Positions 14,375 through 24,468 of a stretch of 64,000 nt of DNA are shown here, piece after piece. The notes under the pieces are model-generated. The model searched no databases, had not been told where the DNA came from, and saw nothing but the letters and a program-made list of their open reading frames with translations. A program made the translations under genes and the position numbers. This DNA is from Rhinopomastus cyanomelas. Lineage: Eukaryota; Chordata; Aves; Bucerotiformes; Rhinopomastidae. The stretch spans positions 21,074-85,073 of the forward strand of contig VXBP01010419.1 in assembly GCA_013400115.1 (NCBI GenBank), written 5' to 3'. Every line of letters starts with the position of its first letter. Positions within the stretch are counted from its first letter, which is position 1.

Positions 14375-15500
14375 CTGGGCACCGCTGAAAAGAGCACAGC
14401 TCCAGTTTCTTTGCATCCTCCCTTCAAGTGTTTAGATACTTTGATAAGATCATTCACTTCAGCTTTCTCTTCTCCAGGTTGAACAGTCCCAGCTCTCTCA
14501 GAGATGTTCCAGTTCATCACACTCATTGCTCTTTATTAGGGTCTCTCCAGTATGTTCCGGTCTCTTGTACTGGAACATGCAGAACTGGACCCGGCACTAC
14601 AGATGTGGCATCATCAGTGCTGAGTAAAGAAGGAGGATGATCTGCTGGCAATACTTTGTCTACAGCCCAGGATACCATTTATCTTCTTTGTTGCAAGGGC
14701 AGATTACTGGCTCATGTTCAACTTGGTGTTCCCCAGCACCTTCATATCCTTTTCTGCAAAGCTGCTTTCCAGCTGGGTGGCTCCCAGAATATGCTGGGGC
14801 ATGGGGTTGTTCTTCCCCCTGGAGAACTTCAGGGCAGGACCTTGCTCTGCCTTGTTGAACTTCATGAGGTGCCTGTTGACCTAATTCTCCAGCCTGTTGA
14901 AGTCTCTGGATGCCATCATTACCCTCTGGCATGTCAGGCACTCCTCGCAATTTTGCATCCTCTGCAAATTTGCTGAGCGTATACTCTTCCTCCTCATCCA
15001 GATCATTCCTGAAGGTATCAGAATTGGACTCAGTGTAGACTGCTAGGATACATTACTGGTCACTGGCCTCCAACTAGAGTTCATGCCACTGATCACCACA
15101 CTTGGGGCCTGGCCATCCAGCCAGTTTTCAAAGTCTGCTTGACTAAACTGTACATCAACAGTTTGCCTAAGAAAGCCTCACTGAAGTCCTGGTAGACACT
15201 ATCCACTCCTCTCCACACATCCACCAGACCAATCCTTTCATCCTACAAGTTTGTCCAGTTGCTCAGGCACAACATCCCCTTAACAAAACCATGCTGACTG
15301 CTTCTGGGGACTTCCTCTCATTCATGTACCTGGATGCAGTTTCCAGGGTTGAAGCTCAGACTGATCAGCCTGTAGTTCCTTGCATCCTACTTGTTTTCCT
15401 TCAAGAAAGGAGACACATTTGTTTTTTGCCAGGATTTGGGCACATACTCCTCCTGATTTATGGGAAAATATGCCAGTCCTTACAAGCTGTGGCAAAACAG
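14375..15500 (-). repeat. Long, diverged CR1 LINE (ORF2 end and 3' region)
   Basis: In antisense the segment runs through the familiar order of CR1 coding sequence. It starts with the 3' segment (TTCTCCAGGTTGAACAGTCC near 14470) and the 'QFW' region (CAGAACTGGACCCGGCACTA near 14580). Next come the 'HKLN' region (GTTGAACTTCATGAGG near 14850) and the 'DDTK' region (CTGCAAATTTGCTGAGC near 14963). It then reaches the 'KAFDTV' region (near 15180) and the 'GNYR' region (CAGCCTGTAGTTCC near 15367). Many indels and stops make it non-functional. The upstream limit near 15500 is approximate. Confidence 0.75.
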
Positions 15501-18100
15501 CAGTCACTGAAGAGCCTGCGTGTAACAGCTGTTTTTTCTGGCCTGGCTTTGCTGGCACAGAACAGGCTTCAATATTTGCAAACACTTCAGATGTAAAGGG
15601 TGCCTCAGAAAACAGGAAGAGGATTATTTTGACTCCAGCCTGCCGTGTTTCGACTCCATCCATGTATCAGAAATAACATCTGTTGCACCTACACTCAGGC
15701 AGTCTCGTGCACTTCTGAGCTGTCTGTACTGTACTGTGAGTGCAAACACAGGGACAAATACATCGAAGTCCATGCTGGTGTCTCTCCTTAACCGCAGCTT
15801 CTGGCATGACACAGAGCTTGCAGCACTCTTGGTGACTAGCCTGTGCTCAGGAGTCCCAGCTCCGCAGTGAATGGTGTTGACCATTCCCCACTTGGCAGAA
15901 GAAACACCTCAATACTCATCCGCACAGTAAAGAAAGTAAAACAGCAACAACAAAAAGATAGTTAGGGACAGAGATCCAATAGAGATGCCAGTCAGCTTCC
16001 CTGTGCAAAGCCCTTTCTAGATCCTGTGATTTTGTGAACTTACTACTTCAATTAAATGTGGCACATTGAAAGCTTCCCTTTGCCAAAAATGCTCTTTCAC
16101 TCTTCTCCCTGACCTAGGTCCTTGGTTCACGAACAAAAGGACAGCTTAGAGGGGAAACAAACGCAATTTATTGAACAGTTGGGACTACTGTAAAAAAACG
16201 CCATGCATAAAATCTTCATGAAATATGTAATATTTTAAAGTGTTTTATTTTGATGGAGGTTCTGACCTATTAATTACTAGTTACACTCAAAAGTTCATTG
16301 ATTCTCTTTCTCTGCCAACCATTCCCTTGCTTGCAAGGAGCTGAACCAAATTCCCCCCAAACCAGCTTTGCTGCGCCTCCCATTTCCTCTTGGCATCCAT
16401 GATGCGGCACCTACTGCCTGATCTGGGTGGAAAAAAAACCCACTAAATATAATTTTGCTCTAGGTTGTATCTCAAAGAAAGGCTGTTTCTTGAAACAAAG
16501 CAGGGTGCCTCCCAAAGGTGGAAGATCCCTGGCAGGCCAGCACACAGTGCAGTTTGGTGGTCTGCAATCCCAACAGGCACGGTGAGGCAGTGAGTGAAGG
16601 TCATTAGGAGCTGAGTCAGCTAGCAGAAAGCAGGTTTTACAGAGTTCCAGTCATGATCTGAGCCCATGGGGTAGCAGACCCCATGGCCAGGTTGATTTTT
16701 CATCAACTTCAAGCTGGCAGGCTTTCCTCCTTATGCCTGTCTGTGCCTTTGGTCTCCCAAAATTTGGTCTGTCATCTCCTGAAACTATAATTTGCTACTG
16801 CAGGGTACCCTGGGTTTCAGCAGGGACATCTTATTCCATTGGATGAAGACTGTGGTGGTAGAGATCTCTAAGGAGGCAGTGCCACCAAACGGTGGCACCT
16901 CCCAAAGGTGCACAGCAATCCCACATGTCATGGCATGTGCCAGTCCACCTGCCATCCTCAGCAGGCATGGTTTACTGAGAAAGCTAAATGGCCACAAGAA
17001 CTCAGTAAGCACTAGTCAGTATAAGGCTTCAGCGCATGGAGTGTCTGTGGCAGGACATGCAGCGTGGCTGGAGCCAGCATTGCTGGATGTAAGTGGAGAC
17101 AGTAGCCTAAAATAGGCAGGGGCAACGAGAAGGGCATAGAGAGCATCCAGAGGGAGGCATCTTCTGCCTGGCAGGAGGTCAGACACGTTCACTCCTGCAC
17201 GCACTGGGAAGCTGTGCTGACTGGCTCTACCAACATTTCAGCCCTCAGGAGATATGAGGCAATGCCGTGTAGCTGTGTGTTCTCTCACTGCAAGCTGGGT
17301 GATATCAGACCTCACCTCTGCTGCCAGAGGCTCAGCTCATGCTTGGGCACTCGCCGCTGCTGAGGTGTCGTGCAATAATCTGCCAATCTGCAGTCATGTT
17401 TCAGAGTATCTTAACGAGTGCAAATCAGGTGCGACTCCACACACGTCATTTACGCCAGGGTAAGGCATCGGCAGCGAGCCTTGTGCACACTTATCAGCGA
17501 GACGTGACCCGTTAGTCACGCGTTACTCAAAACTGCGCAGGAAAAAGAAAAGCCTGGCTGGCACTTGCTGAAGTAACAGCTTCCAGCTAAGATTTATAGG
17601 AAATGAGCTGTGTAATGGGAAACAGATCTTCCCATCAGAGCTCACGTGCCGCTAAGCAGCATCACCATCTCCCACAAGTCCCTGCCAGCCAGCTTTAGTC
17701 ATGGTGAGCACAGGTTTTTTTGAATTAACATCCTTTGGGAAGTCATTGATTGCTGGGGAATTTCTTTCACTTAGAAAACAGGGTCCTTGGGACTGTGTCA
17801 ATGCAAGAGATTCGTGTAGTATGGCAAGAAAAGAAGGCAGTTACAGGAACTGCCGTGCTCCTGCTTCATACTGCCTCTTGCAGCAAACACCCAAGCAAAG
17901 CTGCGGCCACAGTGCTTGGGTCGGTCCTTTGGAGAAAAGCAGCCTGCACCAACCTTGGGGCCAGGCACCAGAAGGACTTTGCCTGTGATGCTGAGGTGGT
18001 TGGTGGTCCCTGGCATACATCTGATGGTTATGTCTCCCCAAGCCTGGGAGCTAGCAAACACTGTGGACCATTCCTACAATAGCATGGTCCCCACTCTCCA
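15501..18100. other. Intergenic DNA with a CpG-dense patch
   Basis: No exon was recognised. Positions about 17410-17540 are unusually rich in CpG for this window and contain the inverted repeat CGTGAC-6 bp-GTCACG at 17503-17520. The remainder is unremarkable unique sequence. A stretch around 16140-16700 may be old repeat DNA but could not be assigned. Confidence 0.5.
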
Positions 18101-18109
18101 TCATCTTTG

Positions 18110-18538
18110 CTAGGTCCTGGGGATCAGGAGAGGTGCTTAGTGACTGGAGGACAGCAAATGTCACTCCAATCTTGAAAAAGTGTAAGAAGTAAGACCCAGG
18201 TAACTATAGACTGGTCAGCCTCACCTCCATCCCAGGAAAGATGATGGAACAATTTGTCCTGGACACTGTTTTTGGGCACATCAAGGACAAAAGAGTTATT
18301 AGAGACAGCCAGCATGGCTTCACAGAGGGGAGGTCATGCTTGACCAACCTGAGAGCCTTTTATGAAGGCATAACCAGATGGATAGATGATGGCAGAGCGG
18401 TGGATGTGGTCTATCTTGACTTGAGTAAGGCATTTGACACAGTCTCTCACAGCATCCTCGCAGCAAACAGAGGCAACATGGACTGGATGACTGGGTAGTG
18501 AGGTGGATCGTGAACTGACTGCAGGATACAAGACAGAG
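18110..18538 (+). repeat. CR1 LINE reverse-transcriptase fragment, cut by assembly gap
   Basis: The plus strand encodes an RT fragment. It runs from a 'DWR.ANVTPI.KK' region near 18150, through 'GNYRLVSLTSIPGKMMEQ' near 18200-18250, to 'QHGFTEGRSCLTNL' near 18310-18345, and then 'VVYLDLSKAFDTVSH' near 18405-18450. The last contains an RT active-site motif A aspartate. The frame is broken upstream by a stop in the 'KKCKK' segment. The copy runs into unsequenced bases at 18539. No clear CR1 continuation is seen after the gap. Confidence 0.85.
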
Positions 18539-18823
18539 NNNNNNNNNNNNNNNNNNNNNNNNNNNNNNNNNNNNNNNNNNNNNNNNNNNNNNNNNNNNNN
18601 NNNNNNNNNNNNNNNNNNNNNNNNNNNNNNNNNNNNNNNNNNNNNNNNNNNNNNNNNNNNNNNNNNNNNNNNNNNNNNNNNNNNNNNNNNNNNNNNNNNN
18701 NNNNNNNNNNNNNNNNNNNNNNNNNNNNNNNNNNNNNNNNNNNNNNNNNNNNNNNNNNNNNNNNNNNNNNNNNNNNNNNNNNNNNNNNNNNNNNNNNNNN
18801 NNNNNNNNNNNNNNNNNNNNNNN
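18539..18823. other. Assembly gap (285 N)
   Basis: A run of undetermined bases begins inside a CR1 reverse-transcriptase segment and ends in apparently unrelated sequence. The true length may differ from the number of Ns. The gap probably results from the repeat. Confidence 0.98.
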
Positions 18824-19481
18824 ACTAGCTGACAATGCAGAGATGGGACCACGGTTCTTGCTGCTGGTTTCCTGAAATGGAACTTCTTTGGTCCTAAGCT
18901 GCCTTTGTAGGGGGCTGGGTCTCTCTCTTGCATTGCTCTTGTGCAGCATGTAATGATGGTGGTGTCAAGTCCCTTGACATATGGGGCAGAGGTAAATCAC
19001 CTGAGAGAACAGGGCTGACCTGGAGCATAGATCTGCACTAATGTACACCCACCCCACTGGAGTGATGAGGATGTGTCAGTAAGCAGCAGCCACAGGAAGG
19101 ATGTGGAAGGGGAAAACTGGCTCTTCCACCACAGCCTGTGGTAAGGAGGTGCCAACCTCAGTGCAAGACCTTGTACTGGGACACACAGTGTCATGGCCCT
19201 CAGGATGTGGCAGCAAAGGCATTTCCCAGGGATGTGCAGGTACACACTGACTGTCCTGCACTCCCCAGCTCCAGCTCAGTGCACAGTCCTGGGTCAGCCA
19301 TGATGCCAAGGGTTTAGTTAGCTTTGGGAGAGACCACGTTCATCTCAGTCTGACTTTTTTAAAATTCTGGTGGTAAGGAGTTTCTCAGAGCAGGGAACAT
19401 CACTGGCAGAATGCAGCAAATGTTTCTGGAACATTTCAGTATCAATGGAAATTTCCGTTTCTTTGCAGAATATAGAGGCTG

Positions 19482-19540
19482 AGAATGCTTTGGGTTGGAA
19501 GGGACCTCCAAAGGTCATTTAGTCTCAATTTTCTGACTCC
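19482..19540 (-). repeat. CR1 LINE 3' tail fragment
   Basis: The stretch TGGGTTGGAAGGGACCTCCA followed by AAGGTCATTTAGTC is the reverse complement of the last 50-60 bp of a CR1 element. Only the extreme 3' end is present, and the terminal short repeats are lost. Confidence 0.75.
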
Positions 19541-20912
19541 TTTAATCTAACCTTTAAACCCAGCTGTTGTCAGCTGAAGGGCAGGGAAACGTTTGGAAAT
19601 TTGTTAGATTAACTACTCTTTGCTGGGTCTGTGGGAAAACAGAAGAGCAAATGAACCACAGTAACACCCTGCAAGCCATTCCTTGCCATTTAAATTGCAT
19701 AATGCTACAAATCACACAAACATTGTCCATCCACGCAGAGCACAGGGGCCGGGCTCTGGCTTTCTCCCAGCCCCTGTGAAGGAGAAACATCTCAACAGTG
19801 GGAAAAACCTGGGAACAAAGATACAGATCTCCTTTGGTTCTTAAATTCAGTACCAAATACTTCCATTAAATTAAATGCCAGTCCCTCCTATATGATGACA
19901 AGGTGATACCAAGTAATTGCTTGAGATACCAACACTACATGGTAATCCCTATCAGATCAATATATCCATGGACAGTTCCTTTGACACTTTTTCTCCCACT
20001 TGCTGGATTTATTCTGTTGAAGCATCTGGCTGCTGTCAGAAATGCAACAGCTTCATTACAGCAGCTCATATTCATGTATGATGGACTGAAGAAGGCAAGA
20101 AGTTCCCACTGTCCCCAGTAACGCATTGCCTCCACCACCATGTGGCCACATCTGCCCCATAGAACATGCTGACAGCTGCTTATCGCTGGTCCCCAGCTAC
20201 TGGACTCTGGCATCCTGTGCCAGTCTGAGATTCCTTGCTGGAAATCCTGGTACGGCAAAAGCAGAGCTCAGAGCGCCCTTTCCTTTTGGCTCCTGTAAAC
20301 ACTTCCTTTGGGTTGTCATTAAGTTCACACACTCATAGGAGAAATTAGGTGACTGACTATTCGAGATCTTATCAAAGGCAGTCATGGGGCTACCCTTTGT
20401 ATTCAGTTGTACTTCGTACAAAGGGGCCTTGCAGGAGACATCCTGAACTGCTCAGACCACAGTCAGAACAGCCTTTAAAAGGACGGAGTGATTTTCATAC
20501 TGAAAAGTGAACAAGACCAGAATCAGATAAGAAAAACAGCCCTGCTGCAGGGAATGGAAAGGGAGAGATGGCAAAGAGAGAGAAGGAGAAAAGGAGATAG
20601 AAAGATTAGTGATCTGTCTGTTCCTAGAAGGATTTGCTTTTGTGTTTGCTCTGAGAGCTAAAACCTGGATTGTGTGTTCACGAGCATTTTTCCCCCCAGG
20701 GACATCAATGGCACTACTGAAAAACACAGACCTTCCCTACAAATCTCCCCTTGCTTGTGTCCCTAGAACACTGGGGCAGCAGCAGCATTGCAGCTAACAC
20801 TTCCCAAGTGCAAACCCAGCCCTGTTGGCATACATGCTCTGAACCCAAACAGGGGAGGTGTCTCTGTGCCAGGCTGTGATTCTTGCAGTAGCTCCAGCAC
20901 TCTGTCCCCACC

Positions 20913-20987
20913 CTGCACACTCTGCCTTGCCCCAACCCTACACACCCTGCCTTGCCCCAACACTACACACCCTGCCTTCCCCCCTCA
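20913..20987. repeat. 25-bp minisatellite, three copies
   Basis: Three consecutive 25-bp units start at 20913, 20938 and 20963. The core CTACACACCCTGCCTTGCCC is shared exactly or with one to three changes. The third unit diverges at its end. It is pyrimidine-rich on the plus strand. It may vary in copy number between individuals. Confidence 0.85.
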
Positions 20988-23900
20988 AACACTCTTACTG
21001 GATGAACATCACATTTTAGCCCTTCTGTGTCTTTCCAAAGGGCTTCTCCCTACTTCTACAAGCTGCCCACAGAGTCTGGTGGCTGCAAGTTTGCTCAGGG
21101 CAAACCTTCTCCCACCACCACATTCATGAGCAGGATGTCCCCAGGCACTTAGCAGCAGTGGTGGTCGTTAAAAACAGACAAACAAATAAGGAACCTAGTA
21201 ACTGCTGCAAGAGATGAGCAAACACCAGAGCAGCACCCATGGCGTCCTAGTCCTAAAGGCCATGGGGAGGAGCAGGGGAACCCCAACAATGAGGGAAGTG
21301 TTCGGGGTTTTTCTAACTCATGTGTTTCAGCCTTTTTATAGCAAAATTGAGCACTACTATTTTCCATCTGTCTCTCTCCTCATGGCACAGGGTTGGTGTT
21401 AACAGCAACGGGTACTTTCAATCATTATAAAATTACCTCATCCTATGCACAGACAACACCCAGTCCTGCTCGTCTGTATAAGTCTCCTCACTGGAACCAG
21501 CAAAGGCAGCTTGGGTGCATCTCCCTGAATGTTTTGCCTTGGATCACGTGAAGTTTTGAAGAGACTCTCCCTTTTCTCCCCTCCTACTGTTTCATTTCCC
21601 ATGAAGGAAAGGTCCAGGAGAAAATAACAACTCTTTCAGATAAAAGGACTGGGTGTTGCAGCCCTGAAGGTCCCTTACTCCACAGAATCTGTGAGAGTGA
21701 GCTCAAGGTAGCCACAACAATGCAGAGTGAACAGTGGGTCACTTACATTGGCTTTCAGTAGCTCACCCTGCTCCTCTTGTCCACACTGCCTCCTCTTTCT
21801 TTCTCTGCCTCCCCACGTTTCCCCTTCCTTGTGCTACAGTGCAGATTCACAGAACTGTATTTCCTGGAGCCTCTCCCACCCCATTTGCAGCATCAGGAGA
21901 CAACGCAGCTGTAGGGTTGGCTGCACCCGAGTTGACCCCATGGGGAGCTGCCAAGAAAAGCAGGTCCCCCTGTTAGCTGCTGTCAGAACAAACCCCACTA
22001 ATGAATATCCAGCCTCCCATGGCTGTTGTGAAGGCACAAACCAAGAGTGTGCTGTGTTTATTTGACTTGGATGCTCAAGGCAGTGTCTTAGGATGGGGTT
22101 GGGCTTGGGCTTCCTTGCATCCATGTAAAAAATAGGCTCCCTTAGCACCCACCACCAGGTGCAACTTCTACTATGCCAGCCTGGGGAACAGGACTAGCAC
22201 AGCTGTGGTTTGGGCACACACACGTGGTTTGGTTTAGCCCTTTAGTCGAACACCACTGCTGAGAGGCCATCTCTAGGTAACCCTGGAGCAACCCACGAAG
22301 TGCCCAAAAGAGGTAGAGGCACACCGCACTCCGATTTCATTGCCTTCAAGGGGACTCAGCAGTTTTATTTCAAAATGAAGCACATGCCCACCTCAGGTCA
22401 GGGTAACTTTGGTGTGACAAGAGGTGTGAAGGGCTACTTGTGCCTTGCACTCCTTTCAAAAGCCTGAGCTTAATTGCTGGCTGCAGAGAACCTGGAGCTT
22501 CTGTACCAGGACACGTGGAGGAAACGCGTGATCTCCGTGTTATGCATGCATGGTTTCCTGTAAGTGCCTGGCCCTTTGGGTGATTTGTCAGGATGGTGCT
22601 TATTTTAGGGGTGCAAATCAGAGCTTGTGTCATTAAAATCCCAGGGTCCTGCTGCAGATGTAGTTCCTGTTTATTATTCCTGAAATGTTTATCACCACTA
22701 GTCCAACTGACTGCTGGAGAGCAAAAGGTACTTTTCTCCTCAAGTGTTCCTCCTTGTGGGTTTTAAAACATTCTTCACTTTGGGACTGAGAGGAACTTGG
22801 CGTAAATAGGAACTCTACACAAGAGCAGGGCGAAGACCCTCTGCAAGTATTTTGCCATCAGCTTCATGCAAGCCTGAAAAACTACAAGAGCTTTCTACCA
22901 TGTCTCACCTTTGTGCCGCTGCTTTATCCCATCTCCAGATACTCAGACAGCCCTTTACTTGCTGCCAGCATCTCGTCACCCCTACCAAGTCGCGGTGACA
23001 AGGAAATGATGCTGGAGTTAGAGGAACATGGAGCAGCGTGCCTGGGTTCGGGTTCATCCCTGGCACACCACCTCCCTGCAGTCATCCACAGCTATCTGCC
23101 ACTGGGTGCTGTAAATATTTAATGGCTTCACAGCCAGGGAAGGTACTTTTTTTTCCCACTGACAGGAGGTTTCAGAGCCTTCTGCACTTCTGCTTAGGGT
23201 GGCAGCTCTTCACATGAGCTCCAGGAGACGATGGTTCCCTGCCTTCCTAGGTACTGAAATGGGGTTACGTTGTGAATGAGTGATTTAGACCACGTCAAGA
23301 ATCGGCGTCGTCAGCAGAAGTGGCTTTCACATGCTGTTATAAAAGTATGACTAAACAAAGTCTGATGGCAGGGGTCACTCTTACCACATGGCACAGCCAG
23401 TTGCGCAGTGATTCAAAACAACCAAGGCACAAATAGACATTCCTAAGGCAAAATCAGTTTCCATACTACAAGGTTATGTGCAGTATCAGTTGCTTAGTAA
23501 GTATCTACCACCAGTAAAAGCTCTCTCTGCTTCAAGAAGCAATCTCGAGAGGCATCCCACCTCAAGGAGAGCTCACCACCATGCAGCCAGGCTGGAAGAG
23601 CTCAAACCAGGCTCTTGTAGGCTGTAATATTTATGGAATAAATTGGTTGTCTTGCAGTCAAGTTACATGCAATGGGACAGGCATGCCTGAGACGACTCCT
23701 ACTCACAACTTTCTTTGTTCAAAATTCTTGGAAAAGGCACCCATTTACTGCGCACGCATTAACTGCATGGTCAGTGGTCCAAGCTCCTGTGCATTGGTGT
23801 GTATCGCTCTGCTTCTCTGTGCATTTTCAGGGGACAGATAGAAAATAGAGGAGGTTTGTAGCTCTGGCCGTTACCTCCTTTGGAGCCTGTACCAAATCCC

Positions 23901-24206
23901 CTCTGCTTTGGTTAAGAGGTCAGATGCATCTGTCATGGGTCAGCAGTCCTATCCCTCCAAGGATGGGGTGGCACAGCCACAGCAGAGGTCCCTAGCAGGG
24001 CAGAAAATTTCTTTGGTTTTAATACCCCCAAAAACCCCCTTTATTGAAACAGAACTAAAAAAAGAGGAGCGTCTTTCTGAATGAACTTCTGGGTTTAACT
24101 CTTTTTTCCTTAAAAAAGCTGCTACAGTTGTGCTCATAGGCCATCCCTTGCTTTTTGGTTAAAATTTTAAATGAATTTATAATCTTATAGCTTCAGAGGA
24201 AAAGTG

Positions 24207-24411
24207 ATCACAGAATCATAGAATCATTAGGGATTGGAAGGACCTTGAAAGATCATCTAGTCCAATCCCCCTGCCATAGCCAGGTCACCTAGACCAAGTC
24301 ACACAGGAACACATCCAGGTGGGTCTTAAACGTCTCCAGTGAAGGAGACTCCCCTGGGCAGCCCGTTCCAGTGCTCTGTCACCGTCACTGTGAAGAAGTT
24401 CCTTCTCATAT
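24207..24411 (-). repeat. CR1 LINE 3'-end fragment
   Basis: The plus strand starts ATCACAGAATCATAGAATCA and GGATTGGAAGGACCTTGAAA. It continues through the 'CCAAGTCACACAGGAACACA' and 'GGAGACTCC' blocks to GTGAAGAAGTTCCTTCTCAT. It belongs to the same subfamily as the copies at 11.2, 38.1 and 59.8 kb. A short deletion after GGAGACTCC removes the 'ACAACC' part seen in its relatives. Confidence 0.9.
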
Positions 24412-24415
24412 TTAT

Positions 24416-24468
24416 CAATCGTTTTGGTTGGGAGAGACCTTAAAGAACCAAGTCCAACTGTGATACTC
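24416..24468 (-). repeat. Second CR1 3' tail, directly adjacent
   Basis: A block TTTTGGTTGGGAGAGACCTT followed by AAGTCCAACTGT is the tail of a different CR1 subfamily. It abuts the truncated end of the preceding copy and runs in the same orientation. The two probably represent one insertion next to, or into, an older one. Confidence 0.65.

Larger units (their letters stand above)
18824..24200. other. Intergenic DNA, no gene recognised
   Basis: Apart from the CR1 tail near 19.5 kb and the minisatellite near 20.95 kb, no gene or repeat was recognised. A TGTCATGGGTCAGC sequence at about 23932 resembles the 5' start of some avian ERV LTRs. No matching LTR end or target duplication was found, so no LTR is called. 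Confidence 0.5.

Noticed and set aside
21640..21695. Possible degenerate CR1 tail (AAGGTCCCTTACTCCACAGA)
   Set aside because: Too short and too diverged to distinguish from chance.
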